64,000 nucleotides of DNA. Source: Nodularia sp. NIES-3585. GTDB taxonomy: Bacteria > Cyanobacteriota > Cyanobacteriia > Cyanobacteriales > Nostocaceae. The translations under genes and the position numbers were made by a program. Below the pieces are notes generated by a model. It made no database searches. It had not been told where the DNA came from and saw nothing but the letters and a program-made list of their open reading frames with translations. Shown piece by piece: positions 17,034 through 26,430 of this stretch. Each line of letters begins with the position of its first letter. Position 1 is the stretch's first letter. Location of the stretch: contig NZ_BDUB01000002.1 in the NCBI RefSeq assembly GCF_002218065.1, positions 1 to 64,000 on the forward strand, written 5' to 3'.

Positions 17034-18782
17034 GTGAGTAACCTACAAAATCAAATATCAACTCAAATTGAGCAGCTACAAGATCCACAGCATGATATTG
17101 GGAGATATACACATCATTTATTCTCTCCCAATGGGCTAGCTGTACTATCTATGTTAGGAGCTTACATCATTATTCAATTCTTTTTCGGAGATGGTGAGAA
17201 GAAAAAACTAGCTTCTGGGTATTGGGGAAGTAGAAAGGAGATTGCTACGGCCCAGAAAAAAGCTAAAAAACAAATCTTAGCCACTAAATGTGATAGTGCT
17301 GCTTTGTATATTGGTAAGCATCCATTTCCTAAAACTAAAAAAGAAAAAGGTAGTGGTGGTCTTCCTCTTTATGTTCCTGATGTCCAGCGAGGCACAGCTG
17401 CTATTGGCGCTCCCGGTAGTGGCAAAACATTCAGTGCTATTAACCCAATGATCTACTCTGCCATTGAGCAAGGTTTTCCGATCATTGCTTACGATTTTAA
17501 GTATCCCTCTCAAGCTAAGATTGCAGCTTACGCTAAGAAAATGGGGTATGACGTGCATATTTTCGCCCCTGGGTTTCCTGAATCTGAAGTCTGTAATCCA
17601 TTAGACTTTTTACGCGATAGTAGTGATGCAGAAACAGCACGACAAATTGCTACTGTCATTAATAAGAACTTTCGTATCCTTAGCAACAGCAATGAAGATG
17701 GTTTCTTTGGCCCCGCCGGTGATCAGTTGACGCAAGCTATTTTAATGTTGACGAAAGAGTTTGACCGTGCTGATGTCATGACCTCTGCTGCTATCCTTTC
17801 AAGTGAACAAATGGTGAAAAGGTTGATGGCAGCTAATCTTAATCCTTGGATCAAGATGGCCTTTGGTCAATTGTTCGGTTCCGCAGCCAGTGAAAAAACA
17901 GTGGCTGGCATTGTGGCTACCGCCAGCATCATGTTCACCCGCTTCATGGCCAAGAATACCTTGGGCTGCTTTGTCGGTAAGACGACCCTACCTTTGGAAA
18001 TTAAGGGTAAGCAGATGATTATCTTTGGGCTGGACAGAGAACGTCGTGATGCGATCGCGCCTTTGATGTGTAGTGTCTTACACATGACCATTGCCCGAAA
18101 TATCGCCCAAAAACGCCAAGACCCTTTAATAGTGGCACTTGATGAATTACCCTCAATCTACTTGCCCGATTTATTTAAATGGCTGAATGAATCTCGTTCC
18201 GAGGGATTTTGCGGGATCTTGGGCTGGCAGAATATGGGGCAGCTTGAGAAAAACTACGGTAAGGAGGTAGCGAAAACTATCCTTGGTGCTTGCGGTAGTA
18301 AATTCATTTTTAATCCCGGTGAACACGATTCTGCACAATTATTCTCCAGTTTTCTCGGAGATGAAGAAATTAAGTACAAACACAAAAGTCGTTCTACTGG
18401 TAGCGGTAAAACTAATACTACTACTAGCGACCAGGAGAAAACTAAAAAACTTTTTGAATCTGCCCAGTTTCTTAAACTTCCAGCAGGAAGATGTGTTTTT
18501 ATCAATCCTGCATACTCAAATAAAAAAGAGGGGTCAGTTCCGCTACTAAGAAGTATTAAAATCCCCAAGGCTGTTATTACCATTGATGAATATAACCAAA
18601 CTAACTGGAAAAAAATTGTCAGCTTATTGGCAAGAAAAAGTACCCAAACAGTACCTACAAGAGAGGACTTAGATGTAAGGATTGAAGATTTCAATAGTAG
18701 ATTTCCTATTCCTGAAGGTCCTGTGGATACTACAGCCGCACAGAAACCAAATTACGAAAATTTTTCTTCATTTTCATTTTAA
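17034..18782 (+). CDS. VirD4/TraG-type coupling protein
   Basis: A 582-residue hexameric-type ATPase that would bring the relaxosome to the secretion channel. It has one N-terminal span (about 34-52), then Walker A GAPGSGKT at 125-132, YDFKYPSQA (typical of VirD4 proteins just after Walker A), CNPLDFLRDS, Walker B LIVALDELPSIYL, GILGWQNMGQLEKNYG, and FINPG-type C-terminal elements. It starts with GTG preceded by GAAAAG. The C-terminal tail ends in Phe and Ser residues. Length and motif order are typical of short T4CPs. It lies 71 bp after the T4SS gene cluster and 6 bp before the next gene. Confidence 0.9.
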   Translation: MSNLQNQISTQIEQLQDPQHDIGRYTHHLFSPNGLAVLSMLGAYIIIQFFFGDGEKKKLASGYWGSRKEIATAQKKAKKQILATKCDSAALYIGKHPFPKTKKEKGSGGLPLYVPDVQRGTAAIGAPGSGKTFSAINPMIYSAIEQGFPIIAYDFKYPSQAKIAAYAKKMGYDVHIFAPGFPESEVCNPLDFLRDSSDAETARQIATVINKNFRILSNSNEDGFFGPAGDQLTQAILMLTKEFDRADVMTSAAILSSEQMVKRLMAANLNPWIKMAFGQLFGSAASEKTVAGIVATASIMFTRFMAKNTLGCFVGKTTLPLEIKGKQMIIFGLDRERRDAIAPLMCSVLHMTIARNIAQKRQDPLIVALDELPSIYLPDLFKWLNESRSEGFCGILGWQNMGQLEKNYGKEVAKTILGACGSKFIFNPGEHDSAQLFSSFLGDEEIKYKHKSRSTGSGKTNTTTSDQEKTKKLFESAQFLKLPAGRCVFINPAYSNKKEGSVPLLRSIKIPKAVITIDEYNQTNWKKIVSLLARKSTQTVPTREDLDVRIEDFNSRFPIPEGPVDTTAAQKPNYENFSSFSF

Positions 18783-18788
18783 TTTCTC

Positions 18789-19259
18789 ATGAGAATTAAA
18801 ATCAAAGAAACTCCCATCACTGATTTTGCTCATGATCTTGAGCAATTATCCCACATTCAAAACAGGTTTTGTAATCTCTTAGATTTAGATTTCAATATTA
18901 CCAGCCAGTTGGAAAAGCAAGCGAAGAGAAGACCATCGATTAAAAAGCCAGGTATAAGAGTTAATGTTAAATTGTCAGACATTATACCTGACTTAACTAT
19001 AGAGCATTATCAAAAAATAATAATTGAATATATTCAAGGGATTGGCTGGGATGACTTGCAGTATATAGGTTTTATTCAAAAATCTGATGTAGAAGTAGAA
19101 ATTGATATTATCTTTAATCGGATTATTTCACCAGATAAAACTATTTCCCTTCGGTGCTTAGGAGCTAATTGGCAGCAGTATCAAATAATCAGGGACTCCT
19201 ACAGTAATATTTTGCAATCTTTATCCCCCAATAGTTTATGTTTGATGAACGCTCGTTAA
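18789..19259 (+). CDS. Hypothetical protein next to VirD4
   Basis: A 156-residue soluble protein with charged N-terminal helices and a basic patch (EKQAKRRPSIKKPG) before a segment of alternating hydrophobic and charged residues (KSDVEVEIDIIFNRIIS). There is no membrane span or known motif. It starts 6 bp after the coupling protein gene and overlaps the primase-like gene by 22 bp, so it is part of the same transcript. Its function is unknown, and a DNA-processing accessory role would fit the context. Confidence 0.6.
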   Translation: MRIKIKETPITDFAHDLEQLSHIQNRFCNLLDLDFNITSQLEKQAKRRPSIKKPGIRVNVKLSDIIPDLTIEHYQKIIIEYIQGIGWDDLQYIGFIQKSDVEVEIDIIFNRIISPDKTISLRCLGANWQQYQIIRDSYSNILQSLSPNSLCLMNAR

Positions 19260-22024
19260 ACTTAGTTTCTTCTTATGTCAAGACAGAAGAAACATTAGTA
19301 AATAATCTTGAAGAAATCTTGCTTGAAGGCATTGTACCGTTGGTCAACGCGATCGCCGAACGGTTGCAATACGAGTGGGAACAAAGAGCAAAAATTGAAC
19401 TTGGTCAAGAAACATATCTCATGACTCCTGATGAATTTGGGGGTTGGAAGTGGGAAAAGGCAGATTCCCTCAACGAAGAATATGACGATGTTTGGAATGA
19501 TGTCTGGGCAGATACCCCAGTCCCACCACGAACACCCGCTACTACCCAAAAAATGCTGATTGGTTCTTCTGAATCCGAACAGGAAGAGCAAACTTTAACT
19601 ACAGTTGTCAGTTCTCCTCCTGCTCATATTGACGTTGAACACTGGCAGGAAACAGTTGAGGGGAGCGCCATTCACCCGGAAATTGCCCACCGTAATTTCA
19701 CCAGTTTGCATCAAACTAGGGAATGGGAGCATGAGGCTTGGGAATACCTCATGTACAGTAATAAATTGCCACGCACCAATACAGGCAGGCTATCATTAGG
19801 AATCATGAGTAAGTATGCTCATATTGAATCTGGTGGCTGGTGGTGTGATGCTGGTGTTAATCCTTTATCCTTTGCTGACCTTCAACCAGGGGATAAACCT
19901 GAGAGAAAATTGTGGGGATGCTATAAACCCAACAACCCACGAGAAAAAGCGGATAAGCCCGGCAAGTTTATTAAATATGAGCATCCGCCAAAAACTGACC
20001 TGAGTATTTTCTTGTTAGATGTGCCTGATGATATTGCCGAGCGTATTTATGAAAAAACCGGGGTAGATCCTAGCGAGAGCGATCGCCAAAGTGGATTTTG
20101 GTATTGTGTATGGAAGCACAATGTCCCAGTCACTATTACTGAGGGAGCGAAAAAGGCTGCCAGTATTTTAAGCCAAGGTGAAGCTGCCATTGGACTCCCT
20201 GGGATTTATGCAGGGTATCGTAGCCGAGATGAACAAGGAAATCAAATACCACCAAAGCTACATCCTGAATTGGCAGTGTTTGCCACACCAGCAAGGGAAA
20301 TGACTTTCTGCTTTGATTACGAAACCCGACCCAAAACAGTCCGAAATATTGAGATTTCTACATTACGCACTGCGGGACTTCTGGAAGCAGCCGGGGCTAA
20401 AGTCAACGTCATTCGCCTACCAGGACCAGATAAAGGCATCGATGATTTTATCGTCAATAACGGGGCTGAGGAATTTGAGGCTTTAGTTGACCAAGCCGAA
20501 TCTTTAGAGGAATGGCACAAACAAAATCAGAAAATCTGGGATGTCAAACCTAAACCCATTAAGAAAAAGTTAAATCCTGACAAAATTGATAATATCACTA
20601 ACAAGTTAGTTAATAATGCCCCTGGAGACTTTACAGACCCAGAAAATTTTCGCTTCACAATCTTTCTCAAGGATGGCACTACCAAAAAACTTTACGAACA
20701 AAAAAACGGCACTGTTGAGACTAACGTTGTTCGAGAAAATCTCACTGATGAAGAAATTCTCAATTTGGGTGGTAAACCCCGCACACCATCTCAAACTGAA
20801 ACTATTAGTGAAATTATCTCCGTAGAATCTCCCCCTGTTTCTCCTGAAAGCAACTCTTCCCAAGCCAATCAAGAACCGATACAATACTGGGCAAATCAAA
20901 GGGATGTACCAATCTTTAAACCAACCATTCCCAGAAAATTTGTAGAAGCCACGGAAAATAAATATATTGCCCTGGCTGCCAAACAACTATTGAGTAATTA
21001 TGGTGTACAACATGATGACAGCAGTTTCGTTTATAGGAGTGATGCTTTTACCATCAGAGAATTTCGTGGCACTTATAGCATCCACAGACACGAGGATGAA
21101 CAAGCCAGTTACTTTGCCAACCCCCTGATGCAGTTTCAAGTAAATCCTCAAGGAAAAGTCAAGATTCTGAAAAACCCCGACCAGATGCTCAGTGTAGAGC
21201 GTCAAGAATTTTTAATGGTCGCCGATTACCTTAATCACGGACAAGAATTGCCGACCCTAGATATTGATACTAGAGAATTATCGAATAGTCTTGGTTCTTT
21301 GGCTCCCCAAGGAACCCAAAAGATTTTGGAAAGTTTTCGTCAAGGTGAAATTCTCAAAGTTATGCACGGCACTTTAAGCAAAGCCAAATCTGATGAGGTG
21401 GAAATAGGAGACTACCGCATCCAGTCAGATCGGGATACAAAAGCAGGTAAGGTTTTTCTGCATTTATTTAAACAAGACAAGATTGGGGAAAAAGAAAAAG
21501 TCAGATTTGAGTTGAACCACACCCCTCAAGGGATCACTAATCAAGTCAGAATCATCACCCTCGATGATCTTGACTTAGCCAATCTTAAACAAATTAGTAA
21601 AAAACTTAATATAGAGGCTCCTTCTCGAAAGCCTAACTCTTCTCCTCCCGCGAACACTCGCGATATTCCTCTACCACTGCACTCTGAACTAGCTAACGCT
21701 TGGCACAAATTGGAAGACTCAGTTGGTTGGACAAGTGCATCCAATCAGGGCAACAGCGATTTCCGAGAAAAACTTCAGCAGGATGGCAAGCTGACTATTG
21801 GTGAACAACGTGAACTCTACTTCAAAATTTTCTTGCAGTCAAAAGATGAACAACTGCTCAGGGGGAAAACTGAAATCATACTTCCTCCATTTGAATCTAT
21901 TTTGTCTGACCTGAAAAAAACTCGGAGAGAATCTATCGATTCCACCTACACTCCTGTCAAGAAGCTATCGATTGATAATCAAACCAAATATACAAATGTA
22001 TCTCCTGATATGGAAATTGGTTGA
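19238..22024 (+). CDS. DUF3854-containing primase/TOPRIM-like protein
   Basis: This is a 928-residue protein. After a linker with an acidic Trp-rich segment, residues about 190-430 contain the DUF3854 TOPRIM-like domain: FWYCVWKHNVPVTITEGAKKA with E302, GLPGIYAGYRS, FCFDYETRP with D360 and E362, VNVIRLPGPDKGIDDFI. The domain resembles TOPRIM primase regions of plasmid and phage replication proteins. A second conserved region lies near 575-680 (KYIALAAKQLLSNYG, DAFTIREFRGTYSIHR), of a kind I associate with cyanobacterial plasmids. The protein ends near the ParA-upstream repeats. A role in priming or processing transferred DNA is an inference. No zinc-binding or helicase motif is visible. Confidence 0.7.
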   Translation: MFDERSLNLVSSYVKTEETLVNNLEEILLEGIVPLVNAIAERLQYEWEQRAKIELGQETYLMTPDEFGGWKWEKADSLNEEYDDVWNDVWADTPVPPRTPATTQKMLIGSSESEQEEQTLTTVVSSPPAHIDVEHWQETVEGSAIHPEIAHRNFTSLHQTREWEHEAWEYLMYSNKLPRTNTGRLSLGIMSKYAHIESGGWWCDAGVNPLSFADLQPGDKPERKLWGCYKPNNPREKADKPGKFIKYEHPPKTDLSIFLLDVPDDIAERIYEKTGVDPSESDRQSGFWYCVWKHNVPVTITEGAKKAASILSQGEAAIGLPGIYAGYRSRDEQGNQIPPKLHPELAVFATPAREMTFCFDYETRPKTVRNIEISTLRTAGLLEAAGAKVNVIRLPGPDKGIDDFIVNNGAEEFEALVDQAESLEEWHKQNQKIWDVKPKPIKKKLNPDKIDNITNKLVNNAPGDFTDPENFRFTIFLKDGTTKKLYEQKNGTVETNVVRENLTDEEILNLGGKPRTPSQTETISEIISVESPPVSPESNSSQANQEPIQYWANQRDVPIFKPTIPRKFVEATENKYIALAAKQLLSNYGVQHDDSSFVYRSDAFTIREFRGTYSIHRHEDEQASYFANPLMQFQVNPQGKVKILKNPDQMLSVERQEFLMVADYLNHGQELPTLDIDTRELSNSLGSLAPQGTQKILESFRQGEILKVMHGTLSKAKSDEVEIGDYRIQSDRDTKAGKVFLHLFKQDKIGEKEKVRFELNHTPQGITNQVRIITLDDLDLANLKQISKKLNIEAPSRKPNSSPPANTRDIPLPLHSELANAWHKLEDSVGWTSASNQGNSDFREKLQQDGKLTIGEQRELYFKIFLQSKDEQLLRGKTEIILPPFESILSDLKKTRRESIDSTYTPVKKLSIDNQTKYTNVSPDMEIG

Positions 22025-22226
22025 TTTGTTGCATTACATCAATGTTGCATTATTTATTTGTAAATTTAATTACAGATTATTTTTGACTCTACACCCCACA
22101 ACGAATAGCACGGCTTTTTAACGGTAAATCTATTGTTCATCAGGCTTTTGGGTTAATACACCATCCCTGTTCTGTATATTCACTAAGTCATTGTTGATTT
22201 GTTGCATTATGTTAATGTTGCATTAT
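22021..22226. repeat. Direct repeats upstream of parA, candidate parS or iterons
   Basis: Two 33 bp repeats (22021-22053 and 22194-22226) are identical except for a 4-base centre. Each begins TTGATTTGTTGCATTA and ends AATGTTGCATTAT, so GTTGCATTA occurs four times. They lie in the 314 bp gene-free gap before the ParA gene. Position and repetition suggest a partition site or operator. Confidence 0.55.
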
Positions 22227-22338
22227 AGAATTGCTGTTTGATTGAAATGTTTAATAGTTTATGTATTGTATTAATACTTTAATTTTGTATTGAAATGTGC
22301 TTTAATTACTTTGATACCGTATCCTAGGAAAATTACGA

Positions 22339-23145
22339 GTGCTAAGTATAACTTCAGTTTCTCTAGGGGGAGGGCAAGGAAAAACTACAACCTCCTTCTT
22401 TTTGGGTAGAGCATTGGCTCAAATTGGTTATCGTGTTTTAATGGTTGACGCAGATCCACAGTCAAGCCTTACCTTATATTTAGGACATGAAGTAAAAACT
22501 CAAGAGCCGACCTTGCTGGAGGTGTTAAAACAGCAAGTTACTATCGAAGATGGAATTTACGAATCTAACTACTCAAATGTTTGGTTGATTCCCTCGGACG
22601 ATGGATTAGAGACAATCCAGGATTATTTATCTTCCAAAGCAATGGGCGAACTAGCATTGCGGCAACGATTTAAAAATATTGCCGACTTGTTTGACGTTGC
22701 AATTGTGGATTCCCCACCTCAGCGATCGCAAATTTGTTTAACAGCCGTGGTAGCTGCTGATGAGTTATTGATTCCAGCAGAAGCTTCATCAAAAGGCTTA
22801 CATTCACTGGTGCGAACTTTGAGTCTGGTAGAAGAACTTAAGGCAGTAGATGCTTTTAATGGCTCAATTTTAGGTGTCGTACCTTTTCGAGATCGATGGA
22901 TAGGACGGACTCAAGCTAAACGTAGCGAGATTAGTATTCAAGATATGCGTGAAGTAACGCAGGAAATCTTGATTATTCCTTCTATCTTGGAGAGTGAGAG
23001 ATATAAGCAAGCAATTGATACAGGCAAAACTTTAGAAGAATTAGGTTATGCCGACCTTGAAACTCCATTTCAAAGAATTATTGAGGTATTAGAAGAAAAA
23101 TGGTTTCAGAATCACAATCACAAAATGACGCAAACAGCAGATTAA
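22339..23145 (+). CDS. parA: ParA-type partition ATPase with altered Walker A
   Basis: The 268-residue protein has the ParA/MinD order: P-loop GGGQGKTT (10-17), the switch LMVDADPQSSLTLYLG, DVAIVDSPPQ, and AADELLIPAEAS. ParA proteins segregate low-copy plasmids by ATP-dependent non-specific DNA binding, with a centromere-binding partner. The usual deviant Walker A starts with Lys (KGGxGKTT). Here the aligned residue is Gly10 and there is no Lys close before it, which is odd. It starts with GTG. There is no N-terminal helix-turn-helix, so it is of the short class Ib type. The next gene overlaps it by 46 bp and encodes a likely partner. Confidence 0.85.
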   Translation: MLSITSVSLGGGQGKTTTSFFLGRALAQIGYRVLMVDADPQSSLTLYLGHEVKTQEPTLLEVLKQQVTIEDGIYESNYSNVWLIPSDDGLETIQDYLSSKAMGELALRQRFKNIADLFDVAIVDSPPQRSQICLTAVVAADELLIPAEASSKGLHSLVRTLSLVEELKAVDAFNGSILGVVPFRDRWIGRTQAKRSEISIQDMREVTQEILIIPSILESERYKQAIDTGKTLEELGYADLETPFQRIIEVLEEKWFQNHNHKMTQTAD

Positions 23146-23540
23146 AAGCTCGTTTAAGGCCATCGGTTCCTCCCAGAGAAACTTCTGTATTTAAGAAAAA
23201 TGATCCAGAAACAAGTAATCAGTCTGATCAAGAATTAAGTTTGGCAGAACAAAAGAATACAAGTGTAAAATCTATTCAAGTTGGATCAGAAAAACTAGTT
23301 CCTTTTACTTTGCGGGTTGAAGATTCTGTAGATAAAGGATTGAAAATTTTATGTACAAATGAACATATTACTAAGGAAACTTTTTTGGAAGCTGCTTATC
23401 TAATTTGTTCTGAGGATGAACAGGTAATGCAACGAATCGTAGAAGTGGCTAAATCTCGCCGACAAAAAAGACGTATTACAGGAGTTCAACGTCGCGCATC
23501 GTCTATGTCAAAGTACTTACCGGAAAATCAAAATGAATAA
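23100..23540 (+). CDS. Probable ParB-like partner of ParA
   Basis: A 146-residue protein that starts inside the parA 3' end. The first 70 residues are polar and likely disordered, as in N-termini that stimulate ParA. Residues about 75-125 (LVPFTLRVEDSVDKGLKILC, ITKETFLEAAYLIC) look like a ribbon-helix-helix or similar compact DNA-binding domain, and the tail is very basic (RRQKRRITGVQRR). That is the plan of small ParB-type (ParG/Omega-like) centromere binders of class Ib systems. The repeats at 22021-22226 are a candidate binding site. Assigned from architecture and position. Confidence 0.6.
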   Translation: MVSESQSQNDANSRLKARLRPSVPPRETSVFKKNDPETSNQSDQELSLAEQKNTSVKSIQVGSEKLVPFTLRVEDSVDKGLKILCTNEHITKETFLEAAYLICSEDEQVMQRIVEVAKSRRQKRRITGVQRRASSMSKYLPENQNE

Positions 23541-24312
23541 CTCAGTTATCGAAACAATTAATTCAATCAATCGTGTCAGAGGGGTTTCCAATAACATGAT
23601 GGCTTACAGACTATCGTTGGTCATGCAACAAGCTAAAGAGAACTCCACTCCCCTAGCTACCGAAAATCAAGCCTTACCCCAAGAACGCCAGGAAGAACTT
23701 ACGAAACTTCTATCCAAATCTCCCACAACAAATCTTGAAGACTTTAGGCAAAACCTAAAAGATAGGTACTACTCAGAATATTTGGCTAAATTCTCTTCTT
23801 TATTGGGTGTAGAGTCAGAGAAACAAGATACCCAAGATACTCCGACGAGAGTTGAGAGATTGATTGCTGAGAAAAAATCACACTTCTTGCAAATGCAGCA
23901 ATCTAAACTCGAAGAAAAGCCAGACCACAACAAGTCCAAAGCTTCTCCAGAAATTGGTAGTTTACCAGAACAAAGTGAAGCGACTAAGAAATTACTCATC
24001 CCTGCAATGATGGGACTTGTTGTTGCCAAAGGTCAAAATACTGATGAAAGAACCCGGATCTATGAAGGAGTTAGATACAAGTTACAGCTATTAATGAAAG
24101 AAGGTAAGCAATTCCTGAGCATTAATCGCAAAGATAGGAAACCGGAGAAAGCTTTTAGTGCGTATAAGAATGATAAAGATTCTCAATTCAAAATTTTAGA
24201 GAACAACCTCACAGAGCAGGAAACTCATGGAATAATTGAATTTAACAAACAGAGAATCGTTCAAGAAGCCCAAAATAAAGACAATAATAATAACCTTGAA
24301 CTGGGAGATTAG
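23533..24312 (+). CDS. Hypothetical protein, end of the par transcript
   Basis: A 259-residue hydrophilic protein rich in Gln, Glu, Lys and Asn with predicted long helices (QERQEELTKLLSK, VERLIAEKKSHFLQMQQSKLEEK). The middle is a short hydrophobic LLIPAMMGLVVAKG and the second half contains a basic block, RKDRKPEKAF. It overlaps the ParB-like gene by 8 bp. No family is recognised. An adaptor or plasmid-maintenance role is possible. Confidence 0.55.
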   Translation: MNNSVIETINSINRVRGVSNNMMAYRLSLVMQQAKENSTPLATENQALPQERQEELTKLLSKSPTTNLEDFRQNLKDRYYSEYLAKFSSLLGVESEKQDTQDTPTRVERLIAEKKSHFLQMQQSKLEEKPDHNKSKASPEIGSLPEQSEATKKLLIPAMMGLVVAKGQNTDERTRIYEGVRYKLQLLMKEGKQFLSINRKDRKPEKAFSAYKNDKDSQFKILENNLTEQETHGIIEFNKQRIVQEAQNKDNNNNLELGD

Positions 24313-24545
24313 AAATAACCGAGGAATACACCACTAGCAAATCCAATTAATAACAAAGGACGTTTTATCCCCTTTTCAATCTTAGAAAAAGGGGAAATTA
24401 TTACTGCCAAAATTATGTAAAATAAAGCTTGTGTTGTATCAACATCAAACTTAATAATGGCGGCGAAAAATAGAGTAAAAAATATAGCAATTTCCACTCC
24501 AGTTTCAATTTTATTCAGAAACTTGACATTGTTTAAGTAACGCAT
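24309..24545 (-). CDS. Small membrane protein, unknown
   Basis: A 78-residue protein with hydrophobic segments near 18-32, 38-52 and 63-78 (LLLIGFASGVFLGYF at the C-terminus). It overlaps the 3' end of the kinase gene by about 35 bp on the same strand, so it was probably co-transcribed with it. Its stop overlaps the convergent gene by 4 bp. No family is recognised. Confidence 0.5.
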   Translation of the reverse strand: MRYLNNVKFLNKIETGVEIAIFFTLFFAAIIKFDVDTTQALFYIILAVIISPFSKIEKGIKRPLLLIGFASGVFLGYF

Positions 24546-25499
24546 CTTTTTCCCCTTCAGTAACCCCTATCGTACCATCAACCCCATAAGGTTGATGAAC
24601 ACGATAGGGGAAGATGATTGTAAATTTAGTTCCTTCCACAGATGAGTCTACCAAAAGCTGTAACCCATGAGCTTTTGCAATCATCATCGCTACATACAAC
24701 CCCAACCCAGACGGGAGCAACGCGATTTTGTGAGGTGCAAAAAATTTGTCATATAAGTTACCTGGGTATTGAGCGATCGCTACCTAGAAAAGGTAAAAAT
24801 AGAGAACTTCGACCAGGGTTTATTAGGAAACAGCCCTGGTAATTGAGATATAAAATCTGATCTCACATTTTCGCGTTGCTCCCACCCAGACCCCGATGAT
24901 TGTGCGTTGGCTCGGTAAAAAGGTAAAAATATATTTGGTATTTCTTGTGGGGCAATCCCTTTACCAGTATCTTCAATCTCAATTACCAAATCATTTCCCT
25001 GATTCAACAATCTAATAAATACATCACCACCATTGACAGTATATTTAATGGCATTTTGTATTAAATTAAACATCATTCTGCCCAAAGATACAGCATCAGC
25101 CATAACTTCAGCACCATGAGCTAACGCTATATGAGATTCATAGTTAAGTTTGATTGAACGGCACTTAGCTAATGGCAAAAACTCCAAATGCAGTTTTTGC
25201 AAAAACTTGAATAAATCTAAACGTCTAACAGACGCTGGATGAATATCTAAAATATCATCAGATTTTTGTCTATTTTCCAGCAAATAACTAACTCTATTAT
25301 TCGTCTGTAAAATAGCTTCTAAGACTGGTCTGATGTCTTCTAATGTATGACCATAATGGCCTGCTATGAGTTGTTTCAAAATAATCTTAATCCCTATAAG
25401 CGGATTAAGAAGGTCATGCAAAAAAGCTGAGGATGTAAGAAGACTTTTAATTAGCATAACTATTGCTTTAGATTCTCCTATTTTATTATAATCAATCAA
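24511..25499 (-). pseudogene. Histidine kinase interrupted by a MITE
   Basis: The N-terminal 200 codons encode a sensor-less kinase: H-box FLHDLLNPLIG with His28, N-box MFNLIQNAIKYTVNGG, G1-box IEIEDTGKGIA and F-box IFLPFYRAN, then SSGSG. At that point the 171 bp element at 24713-24883 is inserted. The kinase resumes beyond it with LGLYVAMMIAKAHGLQ, the G2 box, and runs to TGA near 24511. Removing the element and one 8 bp duplication restores one 269-residue frame. As it stands, translation ends inside the insert after about 239 residues and loses the G2 box. The divergent response regulator at 25753 is the likely former partner. Confidence 0.85.
24713..24883. mobile_element. 171 bp MITE with ISKra4-type ends
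   Basis: The left end GGGAGCAACGCGATTTTGTG matches the ends of the 1975 bp elements exactly, and the right end is its imperfect complement (three differences in 22). The 8 bp ACCCAGAC is duplicated at 24705-24712 and 24884-24891. It carries no gene, so it must be moved in trans. It splits a histidine kinase gene. Confidence 0.85.
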
Positions 25500-25752
25500 C
25501 AGTAGTAATATTAGGTAAAGATAGGATATTTATCTCTTTTTAAACAAGAATAAAATAAGTTAATAGTAAGAGCGTATGGAATAAAATGTAAATAAAATAT
25601 TCTTCTTTAAATTATGTCTTTAGATATATTTACGAAAATTAAAAGATAGGATATTGGTTCAAAGGTTGAAAGAATTTTTATTCTAGGTAGTTTATTCTCA
25701 ATAATTGGTTTTATGGTATATATATAACAAGTAAATCTACAAGGTGTCTCAA

Positions 25753-26430
25753 ATGATTCAAATAGCAGTCATTGAAGACGAACCCCTGATCAGAATGGGC
25801 ATCAGGGCAGTAATCGCTGAAGATCCAAATATGGATTTATGTGGGGAAGCGGAAACTGGTGAAAAAGGGATTATCCTGGTAGAGAAAACCAAACCCGACA
25901 TTGTTTTAGTCGATATTGGGTTGCCCGACATTAATGGGTTACAAGTTATTCCCACTATTAAAGAGAGAAGCAATGCTCAGGTAATTATTATTACCTGCCA
26001 ATCTAATGAAATTATAGTAAATGCAGCTTTTGAATCTGGGGCAGATTCATATTTGTTGAAGCAAGACACAGAAAATATTACCTACGCAATTAACCGAACA
26101 TATAGAAAAGAAAGATTTTTAGACCCTAAAATCACAAAATTTTTTTTAAAACCTAATTCCAAAAAAGGACTGAGAAAAGGCAAATTATACGAAGCCAAAC
26201 TTACTACAACTGAAATCAAGATATTAAAATTAATAGCTTGTGGTTTATCTAACAGATTGATAGCTAACAAGCTATTTATCACTCAAAACACGGTCAAGTG
26301 CCATGTATCAAATATCTTTATTAAAATGAACGCTAGAAATCGAGTAGGCGCAATTGCTCAAGGACAAAAGCTCGGTTATTTACAAAATTGTGACCTTCTT
26401 CAAGCAAACATTGAAGAAGAAGCTATTTAA
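25753..26430 (+). CDS. NarL/LuxR-type response regulator
   Basis: A 225-residue two-domain regulator. The receiver domain has the acidic pair IEDEP (8-10), the phosphoacceptor D54 in VLVDIGLPD, the Thr of IIITCQS and the Lys of SYLLKQD. The C-terminal domain is a LuxR-type helix-turn-helix: LTTTEIKILKLIACGLSNRLIANKLFI, then NTVKCHVSNIFIKM. It would bind DNA when phosphorylated. I chose the ATG at 25753, which has AAGGTG at good spacing, over the GTG at 25744. It faces away from the broken kinase across an AT-rich 253 bp gap that must hold both promoters. It is intact, while its probable kinase is not. Confidence 0.9.
   Translation: MIQIAVIEDEPLIRMGIRAVIAEDPNMDLCGEAETGEKGIILVEKTKPDIVLVDIGLPDINGLQVIPTIKERSNAQVIIITCQSNEIIVNAAFESGADSYLLKQDTENITYAINRTYRKERFLDPKITKFFLKPNSKKGLRKGKLYEAKLTTTEIKILKLIACGLSNRLIANKLFITQNTVKCHVSNIFIKMNARNRVGAIAQGQKLGYLQNCDLLQANIEEEAI

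Noticed and set aside
19238-22024. Replication initiator of the plasmid
   Set aside because: The protein has a TOPRIM/DUF3854 pattern but no helicase or initiator motif, so a Rep assignment is not supported.
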